Part shown: piece after piece, positions 55,658-64,000 of the stretch
How positions within the stretch are numbered: position 1 is the first letter of the stretch
Layout: every line of letters starts with the position of its first letter
Source: an uncultured Rhodopila sp.
GTDB lineage: Bacteria > Pseudomonadota > Alphaproteobacteria > Acetobacterales > Acetobacteraceae
Direction of reading: 5' to 3'
NCBI RefSeq assembly: GCF_903944925.1
Contig: NZ_CAJATU010000131.1
Span: forward strand, 124,001-188,000
Length of the DNA stretch: 64,000 nt
Notes under the pieces: generated by a model
What the model was told of the DNA's origin: nothing
What the model saw: the letters and a program-made list of their open reading frames with translations, nothing else
Database searches by the model: none
Position numbers and translations under genes: made by a program

Positions 55658-56119
55658 TTACTGCCGTCTTTCGCGAAAAAAGTCTCGCAGCAACGAAGCC
55701 GATTCGGTTTCGCGCACGCCGGCTATGATTTCCGGGCGGTGGTGGCAGGAGGATGAGTGAAAGATGCGCGGGCCGTGCTCGACGCCGCCGCCTTTCGGGT
55801 CGTAGGCGCCGAAGATCAGGCGGCGGATGCGGAACAGGCTGATGGCGTGGGCGCACATCGGGCAGGGTTCGAGGGTGACGACGAGGTCGCAGCCGGTCAG
55901 GCGCGGGTTGTTCAGCGCGGCGGCGGCGGCGCGAAGGGCGAGGATTTCGGCGTGGGCGGAGGCGTCGAAGTCCTGTTCAGTGCGGTTTCCGGCGCGGGCG
56001 AGGATGGCGCCGTCCGGGCCGAGGACCACGGCGCCGACCGGGATTTCGCCGCGCACGGCGGCGGAGCGGGCTTCTGCCAGAGCTTCGTCCATGGGGTCCG
56101 GGGTCATCTGCGGCGCCAT
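55658..56119 (-). CDS. tadA: tRNA-specific adenosine deaminase TadA
   Basis: TadA deaminates adenosine 34 of tRNA-Arg(ACG) to inosine. The 153-residue protein has the zinc His and proton-shuttle Glu in ASAHAEILALR (about residue 55) and the zinc cysteines in TLEPCPMCAHAISLFRI (about 86). The C-terminal GGGVEHGPRIFHSSSCHHRPEI segment and the FFRERR end are typical. It lies directly upstream of the FUSC gene on the same strand and is divergent from tRNA-Thr. Confidence 0.95.
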   Translation of the reverse strand: MAPQMTPDPMDEALAEARSAAVRGEIPVGAVVLGPDGAILARAGNRTEQDFDASAHAEILALRAAAAALNNPRLTGCDLVVTLEPCPMCAHAISLFRIRRLIFGAYDPKGGGVEHGPRIFHSSSCHHRPEIIAGVRETESASLLRDFFRERRQ

Positions 56120-56189
56120 CGGGGTGTTCGGGTGGTTATAGCCGGTTGCTTGCGGGGCGTCGTGGCTGTATAGCGTGCGGCCCGAGGCG

Positions 56190-56264
<75 letters not shown>

Positions 56265-56354
56265 TCTTCCACATTGTCACCGGCACCAGCGGGTCAGCCC
56301 ACCGGGTCGCGGCCCGAGCTTCGGTCTGGCCCTGCGCCGATGCTCCGCAACTCT

Positions 56355-57398
56355 TTACTCCGCAGCAACCTTCACCGGGACATCATCCGGCGCTACGGAT
56401 CGCCGCACCCGCCATTCGCTCGGCGGCAGTCCCGACCAGCGGACGAACGCCCGCGAAAACACGCTGATATCGGCATATCCCAGCGCCAGGCCGATGGCGG
56501 TCACGCTCATGCCGGTTTCCATCAGCAACTGCCGGGCCAAATGAAACCGGGCCTTTGCCGAGAGATCCCGGAACAGCAAACCGCGTTCGCGCAGCCGCCG
56601 ATCGAGCGTCCGGGGGTGCATCGAAAGCCGCCGGGCGACGTCTTTTGCGCCCGGCGCGCCGCCCATCGTCCCCGCCGCAAGCAGCCGGTTTACCCTGTCC
56701 ACGAGATCAGGTTCCTTGATTCGCCAATACGCATCGACCTCCCGCAGCAGGTGCTCGCGGGCCGCGGGATCCGCGCCGCGAACCGGTGCGGCAAGCTGGC
56801 TGCGCTGATAGACGAGCACCGACTGCTCGCTGTCGAAAACCACGGGCGCGCCGAAGAATCGGCGGTACGCCCCGGCATCGTCCGGACTGCGGTGCGCGAT
56901 CCTCACCTCCACCGGCGATTCGCCCGCCAGTTCGCGAAAGATCGCGCAGGCTGCGGCCAGCATGCCATCAAAAATCTGGTCGATGGCGACCACGTCTTCA
57001 TCGTAGATCGTGTACGTCAGGATCGCCGGGTCGGCGCTATTGAGGAAAACCGGAACGCCGCCACGCACATAGCGCTGATGGTTGGAAACGAGATCGACGA
57101 TCGCGTCTTCCAAAGTCGGGGCGGTTTGCATAAGGCGCCCGACGACTCCCAGCCCGCCGGAGCGTGCCCGCTGCCCGACGAGCAAGCCGATAAGCGGGAC
57201 CTTGCCAAGCCGGACCGCCGCTTCGCAAACCCGCCCCATTGCAGCATAGGGTATCAGCGCCTCCGAATCGTCCAGGCTGTCCGGGGACAAACCCGAGGCC
57301 AGAAGTATCGGCGCCGGATCCACGCCAAAGTCCCGCAAGACCGAGGGCAGCGCGGATAGCGGGCCAACTCTCTGCCATGTCCCAGCCGCAGGCGCCAT
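56355..57398 (-). CDS. AraC-family transcriptional regulator with Arabinose_bd-type N-domain
   Basis: A 347-residue regulator. The N-terminal domain (VGPLSALPSVLRDFGVDPAPILLASGL, PYAAMGRVCEAAVRLGKVPLIGLLVGQRA) is of the arabinose-binding/OruR type. The C-terminal DNA-binding pair of helix-turn-helix motifs is DVARRLSMHPRTLDRRLRERG and AIGLALGYADISVFSRAFVRWSGLPPSEWR. The effector is unknown. I chose the ATG at 57398 with GGGGA nearby; an ATG at 57440 is also possible. It is divergent from a secreted-protein gene, which may be its target. Confidence 0.88.
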   Translation of the reverse strand: MAPAAGTWQRVGPLSALPSVLRDFGVDPAPILLASGLSPDSLDDSEALIPYAAMGRVCEAAVRLGKVPLIGLLVGQRARSGGLGVVGRLMQTAPTLEDAIVDLVSNHQRYVRGGVPVFLNSADPAILTYTIYDEDVVAIDQIFDGMLAAACAIFRELAGESPVEVRIAHRSPDDAGAYRRFFGAPVVFDSEQSVLVYQRSQLAAPVRGADPAAREHLLREVDAYWRIKEPDLVDRVNRLLAAGTMGGAPGAKDVARRLSMHPRTLDRRLRERGLLFRDLSAKARFHLARQLLMETGMSVTAIGLALGYADISVFSRAFVRWSGLPPSEWRVRRSVAPDDVPVKVAAE

Positions 57399-57648
57399 GT
57401 GTTCCCCCGAACCATCCCCTTTCAGGAACGTTACCTGCATCAAGCTTCGGATGTCCAGGGTAAGCCGAAGCCGCGGCAACTCCCATCCGCTCTTGTTGCC
57501 AGTTGTCGCAGCCTTGCGGTCCGCCGCGCAGCAAGGTCCTTTCCGTTCGAAACCACTTCCATTCAGTAACGTCCCGGGCGAATGTCATGCTCGATGTGCA
57601 TGGCGATCGGCGCGCCCGGCACGGCAACGGATCAGGCAGGCAGCACCT

Positions 57649-58281
57649 ATGGTGTCGAAATTTGACGTGTCCCGGGCGTTGCTCAGCTTCGGCGTGAGTG
57701 TCGCCTGTGCCGTTTGCGGCGCGGCACAGGCCGCTGCGCCACCGCCGTCGCGCGCGCCGGACCCGGGCTGCACTTGGCGCCCGTTCCAGGGACTTGGCCT
57801 GCGGCTGCTCGTGCAGGATTGCACCAGTGACAGCGAGCATTACGTATTCTCGGTCCGCGGCGACTGGATCGAGCACCACCGCCCGTCCGACGACAGGATA
57901 TTCGGCTCGCACCAGGTTATCCGCGTCCTGCGCAAGCCCGCCGCCATGCCGATCGAGCAGGCCGTCCGGCGGTTCGCCCTCCCGACGCTGCCGCGGGAGG
58001 CGCATGGGCGATGCGCCGTCACCAGGGCAGACCGTTCGCCCGTCAAGGACAAGCGGAAGATCGTGCTGACGCTGGAGCCGATTGGAACCTATCTCGAAAG
58101 CATTTTGCGGCGGCAGGAACTGGCTGCATGGTGCGGCCCGTATGGCGGCAACGACATGATCACCTATTTCGAATATCACCCGTACGAGAGCCGCACGCGA
58201 TTCCTGTTCGTGGTCTATGGCTGGGACGAGGAATCGTTATTTGACGAGCAAAACATCCAGATCGGCGACCTACCGAAATGA
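57649..58281 (+). CDS. Secreted protein of unknown function
   Basis: A 210-residue protein with a clear signal peptide: MVSKFDVSRALLSFGVSVAC, then AVCGAAQAAA with cleavage before APPPSRAP. The mature part has four cysteines (GCTWRPF, VQDCTS, GRCAV, AAWCGP), probably two disulfides, and ends FLFVVYGWDEESLFDEQNIQIGDLPK. No known domain is recognised. It faces the AraC-type gene across a 250-base divergent gap and converges on the RND operon. Confidence 0.7.
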   Translation: MVSKFDVSRALLSFGVSVACAVCGAAQAAAPPPSRAPDPGCTWRPFQGLGLRLLVQDCTSDSEHYVFSVRGDWIEHHRPSDDRIFGSHQVIRVLRKPAAMPIEQAVRRFALPTLPREAHGRCAVTRADRSPVKDKRKIVLTLEPIGTYLESILRRQELAAWCGPYGGNDMITYFEYHPYESRTRFLFVVYGWDEESLFDEQNIQIGDLPK

Positions 58282-58372
58282 CGCCGGGTCGGCACACAGG
58301 CCGCGTCGCCCCGCCATGACGGTGGAGGCGACCGTGCCCATACGCCAAAGTCATCGCGGCATCAGTGTGCCC

Positions 58373-61300
58373 TCACACCTTTCCTCCGCCGCCTCCCGCA
58401 GCCGCTATGCCCGCCTCGCCGGGCAACCCGCCGACTGGCCCTGGCTTCGGGGGCGCCTTGCGCCGCGCCCGCCATTCGTCGAAGCGCTGCAACACCACGA
58501 AGAACGATGGCACGAACAGCACCGCCAGGCAGGTCGAGGCGATCATCCCGCTGAACACGCTGATGCCCAGCGACTTTCGCGCGTTGGCCCCGGCGCCGGT
58601 CGCCAGCACCAGCGGTAGCACGCCGAGAATGAACGCGAACGACGTCATCAAAATCGGCCGGAACCGCGTGCGGGACGCCTCGACCGCCGATTCCAGCAGG
58701 CTCTTGCCGTGCACGATCCGCTGCTCGCGCGCCACTTCGACGATCAGGATGCCGTTCTTGGCCGACAGCGCGATCAGCAGCATCAACCCGATCTGGGTAT
58801 ACAGGTTGTTGGCGGCGCCGAGGGCGGTGAGTGCGACCACCGGTCCGATCAGCGCCAGCGGCACCGCGGCCAGCACGGAGAGCGGCAGGATCCAGCTCTC
58901 GTACTGACCGGCGAGGCAGAGATAAACCAGCAGGATCGACAGTCCGAAGACGTAGTAAAGCTGGTTGCCCGTCACCTTCTCCTGGTACGACATCGCGGAC
59001 CATTCGTAGGTGACGTCATTCGGCAGCACGCGCGCGGCGATCTCCTCCATCGCGGTCATCGCCTGGCCCGAACTGAACCCGCGTGCCGGGCCGCCGACGA
59101 TGGTGGCGGACGGATACAGGTTATACAGCGTGATCAGCGGCGGCGCGGTCAGCGGCCCCAGATGCGCCAGCGCGCCGATCGGCACCATCTGGCCGTCCTG
59201 GCTGCGCACATACAGGTTCAGCAGGTCGTCCGGATGCAGGCGATACTGCGAGTCCGCCTGCACATACACCTGCAACGACAGGCCGAACTTGTTGAACTGG
59301 TTGACATAGGTCGAACCGACATAATCGGTCAGCGCCGCCAGCACGTTGCCGACGGGCACCTTCAGGGTCTCGGCGCGGGCACGATCGACCGTCAGCGCCA
59401 CATGCGGCGCGTTGACCCGGTACGTCGTCAGCACGTTGCCGACACGCGGATCGTGCTTGGCCTGCTTGACCATCTCCTGCACCAGGTTGTCGAGCTTCTT
59501 GTAGTCGAAGCTGCCGCCCAGCATCTCCAACTGCATCTGGAAGCCGCCGGCGTTGCCGATGCCCTGGATTGGCGGCGGCGGCAGCACGAACGCCTCACCA
59601 TCCGGCAGCGACGCCAGCGCCTTGGTCACATTCTGATAAAGCGAGATCAGATCCTGGCCCGGCGCCTTGGTCCGCTCATCGAACGGCTTCAGCATGATCC
59701 AGGCGGTGCCGGCGTTGGCGACATCGGCACTGTTGTCGAGCACCGACATGCCCGACAGCGCGATCACCTGCTCCACGCCGGGGATATCCTTGACGGCGTC
59801 GTTGACCTGGTCGAGCGACACCTTCGTGCGGCCGAGCGCAGCACCTTCCGGCAACTGCACCGCGACGAGCAGGTAGCCCTGGTCGTCGATCGGGATGAAC
59901 GCCGTCGGCAGGCGCCCGAGGCCCCAGATCGCGGCCCCGGCGAACAGCAGCGCGATCAGCACCATCAAGCCGCTGACCTTCACCATGCGGCCGATGAAGG
60001 ACGCGTAGCCGCGCTCCATCGGATCGTAGACATGGTTGAAGAGGCGGTAGAGGATGAAGCGCTTATCCGGTGGGGTTGGCGTGCGCAGCCACAGGGCGCA
60101 CTGCGTCGGCTTCAAGGTCGCGGCGTTCACCGCGCTGATCAGCGCCGTTACCGCGATCACCAGGGCGAACTGGGCAAACATCTGGCCGGTCAGCCCCGGC
60201 ACGAACGACGCCGGGATAAACACCGCCATCAGCACCAAGGTGATGCCGATGATCGGCCCGAACAGCTCGTTCATCGCCGTGATGGCGGCGTCGTGGCCCG
60301 ACATGCCGCGTTCGATATACTTCGTCACGCCTTCGACGATGACGATGGCGTCGTCCACGACGATGCCGATGGCCAGCACGATGCCGAACAAAGTGGACAG
60401 GTTGACCGAGAACCCCATCGCCGCCATCCCGGCGAAGGCGCCGATAATGGTCACCGGCACGGTCGTCGCCGGCACCAGGGTGGCGCGGAAGTTCTGCAGG
60501 AACACCAGGATGACGATCAGCACCAGGATGCCGGCCTCATACAGCGTGGTGTAGACCTCGTTGATCGAGGCCTGGACGAACAGCGTGGTGTCGTACGGGA
60601 TGGAGAACTGCAGACCCTCCGGGAAGCGCTTCGACAGTTTCGCCATCGTGGCGGCAACTTCCTTGCCGACTTGCAAGGAGTTCGACTCGGGGGTCTGGTA
60701 GATGGCGATGCCGGCGGCCGGCTTGCCCTTCAGCTTGAAGTCCTGGGAGTATGTCTGTGCGCCGAGCTCGATGCGCGCGACATCCCTGACATACACAAGC
60801 CGACCGCCCTCGGCCGTCTGGTCCTTGACCACGATGTCGCCGAACTGGCTCGGGTCGTTCAGCCGTGACTGGATATCGACAGTGTACTGGAAGGCGGTAT
60901 CCGCCGGCGCCGGCGGAATGCCGATCTGGCCGGCCGCGACGTTCTGGCTTTGCTGCCGGATGGCGTTGATCACGTCCTTCGGCTCCAGCCCGAAGGATTG
61001 CAGCTTCTGCGGATCCATCCAGATCCGCATCGCATAGGTGCCGGCGCCGAACACCTTGACGCTGCCCACGCCGGGCAGCCGCGCCAGTTCGTTGACCAGG
61101 TTGATTGTCGCATAGTTGGTCATGAACAGGCTGTCGTACTGGCCGGTGGGCGAGTCCAGCGTGACGATCTGCAGGATGGCGGTATTCTTCTTCTGCACGC
61201 TGACGCCCTGCGCCTGCACCGCCTCCGGCAGCGATGCCAGCGCCAGTTGCACGCGGTTCTGGACCAGCACCTGGTCGATATTCGGGTCGGTGCCGATTTG

Positions 61301-61585
61301 GAATGTCACTGTCAGGCTGTAGGTGCCGTCGGCGGCGCTGGTCGATTCCATGTACAGCATCTGGTCGACGCCGTTGACCTGCAGCTCTATCGGCAGCGCG
61401 ACCGTGTCGATCACCGTCTGAGGACTGGCGCCCGGGTAGCTCGCCGTCACCGACACCGTCGGCGGCACGACGTTGGGATATTCCGAGACCGGCAGGCGAA
61501 ACAGACTGACGGCACCGACAAGGACCAGCACGATCGCCAGCACATTGGCGAGGACCGGGTGCTCGATGAAGTATTTCGAGATCAT
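58373..61585 (-). CDS. RND multidrug efflux pump, HAE1 (AcrB/MexB) type
   Basis: A 1070-residue inner-membrane pump driven by protons. It starts MISKYFIEHPVLANVLAIVL and has 12 membrane helices and two large periplasmic loops. The proton relay is kept: the Asp pair in GIVLAIGIVVDDAIVIVEGV (helix 4) and the Lys in LMLLIALSAKNGILIVEVA (helix 10). It takes up hydrophobic substrates from the periplasm and membrane and works with the adaptor and outer-membrane factor encoded just upstream on the same strand. It is the last gene of the operon. Its substrate range cannot be told from sequence. Confidence 0.96.
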   Translation of the reverse strand: MISKYFIEHPVLANVLAIVLVLVGAVSLFRLPVSEYPNVVPPTVSVTASYPGASPQTVIDTVALPIELQVNGVDQMLYMESTSAADGTYSLTVTFQIGTDPNIDQVLVQNRVQLALASLPEAVQAQGVSVQKKNTAILQIVTLDSPTGQYDSLFMTNYATINLVNELARLPGVGSVKVFGAGTYAMRIWMDPQKLQSFGLEPKDVINAIRQQSQNVAAGQIGIPPAPADTAFQYTVDIQSRLNDPSQFGDIVVKDQTAEGGRLVYVRDVARIELGAQTYSQDFKLKGKPAAGIAIYQTPESNSLQVGKEVAATMAKLSKRFPEGLQFSIPYDTTLFVQASINEVYTTLYEAGILVLIVILVFLQNFRATLVPATTVPVTIIGAFAGMAAMGFSVNLSTLFGIVLAIGIVVDDAIVIVEGVTKYIERGMSGHDAAITAMNELFGPIIGITLVLMAVFIPASFVPGLTGQMFAQFALVIAVTALISAVNAATLKPTQCALWLRTPTPPDKRFILYRLFNHVYDPMERGYASFIGRMVKVSGLMVLIALLFAGAAIWGLGRLPTAFIPIDDQGYLLVAVQLPEGAALGRTKVSLDQVNDAVKDIPGVEQVIALSGMSVLDNSADVANAGTAWIMLKPFDERTKAPGQDLISLYQNVTKALASLPDGEAFVLPPPPIQGIGNAGGFQMQLEMLGGSFDYKKLDNLVQEMVKQAKHDPRVGNVLTTYRVNAPHVALTVDRARAETLKVPVGNVLAALTDYVGSTYVNQFNKFGLSLQVYVQADSQYRLHPDDLLNLYVRSQDGQMVPIGALAHLGPLTAPPLITLYNLYPSATIVGGPARGFSSGQAMTAMEEIAARVLPNDVTYEWSAMSYQEKVTGNQLYYVFGLSILLVYLCLAGQYESWILPLSVLAAVPLALIGPVVALTALGAANNLYTQIGLMLLIALSAKNGILIVEVAREQRIVHGKSLLESAVEASRTRFRPILMTSFAFILGVLPLVLATGAGANARKSLGISVFSGMIASTCLAVLFVPSFFVVLQRFDEWRARRKAPPKPGPVGGLPGEAGIAAAGGGGGKV

Positions 61586-61595
61586 GGCGCCGAAC

Positions 61596-62756
61596 CTAGC
61601 CTCCGCTGGAGGTGATCTGCGGCGCTACCTTGGTCCCCGGCGTGGCGCGCCACAACTCGCCGACCACCACGCGATCATCCTTGTTGAGGCCGCTGCTGAT
61701 GACCCGCAGGGCGCCGATGAGCTCGCCAAGCTGGACGTAGCGCTGCTCGATGACGTCGTTCTGGTTCACCACAAGCAAATAGCGCCCACCCTGGTCTTCC
61801 TGTAGCGCGCGGTCCGGGATCATCAGCGCGCTCTTGACGACCTTGCCCATCGGCAGGCGCAGGTTGGCGAACATGCCCGGCAGCAAGGTGCGGTTGGGGT
61901 TGGGCAGAATGCCGCGCACCAGCAGCGTGCCGGTCGCCGGATCGATGCCCGGCGCGACATACTCCAATGTTCCGCGATGCGGGAACCCGGTCTCACCCGT
62001 AAGCTGCACGTCGATCGGCACCTGGTGCAGCTCCGCCAGGGTCAGCCGCCGCTGATCGAGGTTGGCGCGGATCTGCATGGCTTGCTGCGCGCTGATATTC
62101 GCCACCACGTAGATCGGGTCGAGCTGGACGATTTCGGCCAGCGCGGCCTCCTGCCCGTTGCCGCCGACGACATTGCCGGGATCGATCAGGTGCTTGCCCA
62201 TCTGGCCGTCGAACGGCGCCCGCACCTCGGTGTAGCTGAGGTTGAGCTGGGCGATCGAGACCTGCGCCTGCGCCGCCAGGATATTCGCCTCGGCGCTTTG
62301 GCGCTGGAAGTTCCAGTGATCGACATCCACCTGCGTGGCGGCGTCGCGTTTCAACAGCGCGGTGTAACGGATCGTCTCGGTCTTGGCGTAGGCCAGCGCC
62401 GCCTGTTGCAGTTGAAGCTGCGCCTCGGCCTGCTTCAACTGCGCCTTGTACTGGTCCTGCTGGATGGTGAACAGCAGGTCACCCTTGCGGACGAAGGCAC
62501 CGTCCTCGAAGTGGATCGTATCGAGAAAGCCGACGACGCGGGCGAGCAGCTTCACCTGGTTCACCGCCGCGGCGTTGCCGGTGATTTCCAGCGTGTCACT
62601 GACGGTATCGACTTTCGGCCGGACCACCGGGATGGTCGGCACGGTCGATGCCGGCGTCTGGGCCAGGGCGCCGGGACGGCCGGGCAGGGTGGGTGGCAGC
62701 GCCAGCATAACGGCGACCACCAACGCGGCGGCAAGCACTCTCATCGCGACTACCAT
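61596..62756 (-). CDS. RND efflux periplasmic adaptor (membrane fusion protein)
   Basis: A 386-residue periplasmic adaptor. An N-terminal signal or anchor (MRVLAAALVVAVMLALPP) is followed by a barrel-sandwich lipoyl domain (VKLLARVVGFLDTIHFEDGAFVRKGDLLFTI), a long coiled-coil hairpin (YKAQLKQAEAQLQLQQAALAYAKTETIRY...) and the second lipoyl half (LSYTEVRAPFDGQMGKHLIDPGNVV). Beta-barrel regions complete it. It bridges the pump and the outer-membrane channel. The start overlaps the stop of the outer-membrane factor gene; the ATG at 62744 is an alternative. Confidence 0.95.
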   Translation of the reverse strand: MVVAMRVLAAALVVAVMLALPPTLPGRPGALAQTPASTVPTIPVVRPKVDTVSDTLEITGNAAAVNQVKLLARVVGFLDTIHFEDGAFVRKGDLLFTIQQDQYKAQLKQAEAQLQLQQAALAYAKTETIRYTALLKRDAATQVDVDHWNFQRQSAEANILAAQAQVSIAQLNLSYTEVRAPFDGQMGKHLIDPGNVVGGNGQEAALAEIVQLDPIYVVANISAQQAMQIRANLDQRRLTLAELHQVPIDVQLTGETGFPHRGTLEYVAPGIDPATGTLLVRGILPNPNRTLLPGMFANLRLPMGKVVKSALMIPDRALQEDQGGRYLLVVNQNDVIEQRYVQLGELIGALRVISSGLNKDDRVVVGELWRATPGTKVAPQITSSGG

Positions 62757-64000
62757 TGCGGCGCCCTCACGTCCGGCCCCCTGTCGGCCGGGCCGGGCAG
62801 GCCGGGGCTGGCGGGCTGCGGCTTGTCGGCGGGCGGCAGGACGCTGCCCCAGTTGGTGCGGTTGCGCATCTCATCGCGCGTGGCATCGTTCACGAACCCG
62901 TTCCCCTCTCGTATCTGCCACCCGCCGCCAAGCGCGCGGTACAGGGATGTGAGGCTATTCGACAGGCTGCCTTCGGCCGAGGCGAGGCTGTTTTGCGCCT
63001 GATACAGATTCTGTTCGGCGGTCAGGACAGTGGTGAAGTCCCGCGTGCCGAGCAGGTATTGGTCCGTCGCGATGCGCAACGCGTTGCTCGCCGCCGCCAC
63101 GCTGCGCTTCAGTAGGTCAACCTGATGGCGTCCCTGGAGGAACGCGGCGAGCGCGTTCTCCACATCCGCCTGCGCCTTCAGCACCGTGTTCTGGTAGGCG
63201 ATCAGCAGCGTCTGCAGGCGCGCGTCCTGCGCCCGCACCGTATTGGTGATCTGGCCGTAATTCAGCAGCGGCCAGGAGAAGGACGGTCCGAACGCGAACT
63301 GGATGGCCGGTGCGGAGAACACCTGGTTCACCCGGTCGGTGCCGACACTGGCCGCCGACGTCCCGAACGCCCCCGTCAAAAAGAACGCCGGATAGAGATC
63401 CGCCTTGGCCATGCCGATCTGGGCGCTTTGCGCGGCGGCGTTGAGTTCGGCGGCGCGGATGTCGGGGCGGCGGCGCAGCAAATCGGCCGGGATGCCGACA
63501 GCCACGTCGTTCGGCGGCACCGGAATGGTCTGCGGTCCCGCGAGCAGCGAATTCAGCGCCGCCGGCGACATGCCGAGCAGCACGCGCAGGGCGTCCTCGC
63601 CCTGCTGCAACTCCGCCGTCAGTTGCGGGATCGCCGATTCGGTCTGCGCCAGGACATTCTCGGCCTGGAACACGTCGAGTTCGGTCGCCGCGCCGCCATG
63701 GAACCGGTCGCGGGCGATTTGCAGCGCCTTGCGCTGCTTGACGACGTTCTCGCGGGCGATGATGAGCTGCTGCTGCAGCGTGCGGATGCCGACATAGGTG
63801 GTGGCGACATCGCCCAGCATCGTAACCAGCACGTCGTCATAGCTGGCGATCGAGGCCAGGTAGGCCGAGTCGGCGGATTCGACGCCGCGGCGGAACTTGC
63901 CCCAGAAGTCCAGTTCCCAGGCGATCTGGCTGGAAAGCGAGGCGCGCCAGAAGTTGCCGAGCGCGTGCGTCGGATTGGCGCTCGCGTCCACCTGGCTGGC
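62750..64000 (-). CDS. Outer-membrane efflux factor, NodT/OprM type (5' end outside window)
   Basis: The C-terminal 416 residues of a TolC-like outer-membrane factor; the N-terminus, with the expected lipobox, is beyond the right edge. It begins inside the first repeat (WELDFWGKFRRGVESADSAYLAS). It has two structural repeats with helical coiled-coil segments (VKQRKALQIARDRFHGGAATELDV, IRAAELNAAAQSAQIGMAKADLYPAFFLTG), typical of OprM/NodT. It ends with a Pro-rich tail. It forms the exit duct for the adaptor and pump genes that follow with overlap, in the order outer-membrane factor, adaptor, pump. Confidence 0.93.
   Translation of the reverse strand, partial: ASQVDASANPTHALGNFWRASLSSQIAWELDFWGKFRRGVESADSAYLASIASYDDVLVTMLGDVATTYVGIRTLQQQLIIARENVVKQRKALQIARDRFHGGAATELDVFQAENVLAQTESAIPQLTAELQQGEDALRVLLGMSPAALNSLLAGPQTIPVPPNDVAVGIPADLLRRRPDIRAAELNAAAQSAQIGMAKADLYPAFFLTGAFGTSAASVGTDRVNQVFSAPAIQFAFGPSFSWPLLNYGQITNTVRAQDARLQTLLIAYQNTVLKAQADVENALAAFLQGRHQVDLLKRSVAAASNALRIATDQYLLGTRDFTTVLTAEQNLYQAQNSLASAEGSLSNSLTSLYRALGGGWQIREGNGFVNDATRDEMRNRTNWGSVLPPADKPQPASPGLPGPADRGPDVRAPQW

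Noticed and set aside
58709-60868. A 719-codon open frame on the plus strand
   Set aside because: It is antisense to the RND pump gene, whose catalytic residues are all visible on the other strand. The product has the His/Gln/Arg-rich look of a shadow frame.

Overview
The window is a high-GC (my rough estimate is 65-70%, not computed) stretch of chromosome from an alphaproteobacterium, most likely of the Acetobacteraceae/Rhodospirillales. The evidence is a SAM-II riboswitch ahead of metZ, a cvpA-purF-SDR order, a cyclic-glucan-type (NdvA) exporter, DUF1328 and DUF2934 stress-type proteins, and a rhodoquinone gene (rquA). A metabolically flexible, possibly phototrophic relative of Rhodopila would fit, but the genus is a guess. 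Most of the window is ordinary housekeeping DNA, with a few accessory islands and scars.

Layout. 1-5.6 kb: the 3'-truncated kaiC (minus), a long non-coding stretch holding an FNR/FixK-type palindrome, rquA, hemB and a DAO-type flavoenzyme. 5.8-9.7 kb: a hybrid histidine kinase with a shortened ATP-binding domain, arsC, a beheaded vapC-like remnant beside tRNA-Gly(CCC), then a SAM-II riboswitch and metZ. 10-18 kb: apaG, folE, a lipoprotein, a TfdA-like dioxygenase, a DUF6635-like membrane protein, a CBS protein, DUF1328, ndvA and DUF2934. 18-31 kb: yraN, dnaB, alr, mlaE, an odd lactate/malate dehydrogenase relative, two small stress-like proteins, the fabD-fabG-acpP-fabF-mltG cluster, an MFS carrier and ohr. 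31-37.5 kb: radA, cvpA, purF, an SDR that has lost its catalytic Ser and Tyr, and an aspartate aminotransferase. 37.5-38.5 kb: a decayed, AT-richer toxin-antitoxin island. 38.5-43.3 kb: an exported protein, an mlaF-like ATPase, a cupin and a very divergent PEP-carboxylase-family protein.

43.6-53.6 kb is the most interesting block. A 1199-residue CheB-CheR-PAS-PAS-HWE kinase is translationally coupled to a single-domain receiver. The receiver is followed directly by a group 3b-type NAD(P)-linked [NiFe] hydrogenase operon: Fe-S beta subunit, cyclic-nucleotide-binding-domain protein, flavin gamma subunit, small subunit, large subunit and maturation protease. A second FNR/FixK-like palindrome sits just ahead of the hydrogenase genes. 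An OmpR-type regulator follows.

53.6-64 kb: an FUSC-family transporter, tadA, tRNA-Thr(CGT), an AraC-type regulator, a secreted protein of unknown function, and an RND efflux operon (outer-membrane factor, adaptor, pump) that runs off the right edge.

Rhodoquinone synthesis, the hydrogenase and two FNR-like sites together suggest a low-oxygen redox programme; this is inferred. Repetitive palindromes of the 'GTCATGGCCGGG...' type lie in at least five intergenic gaps. No CRISPR array, rRNA or intact insertion sequence was seen.
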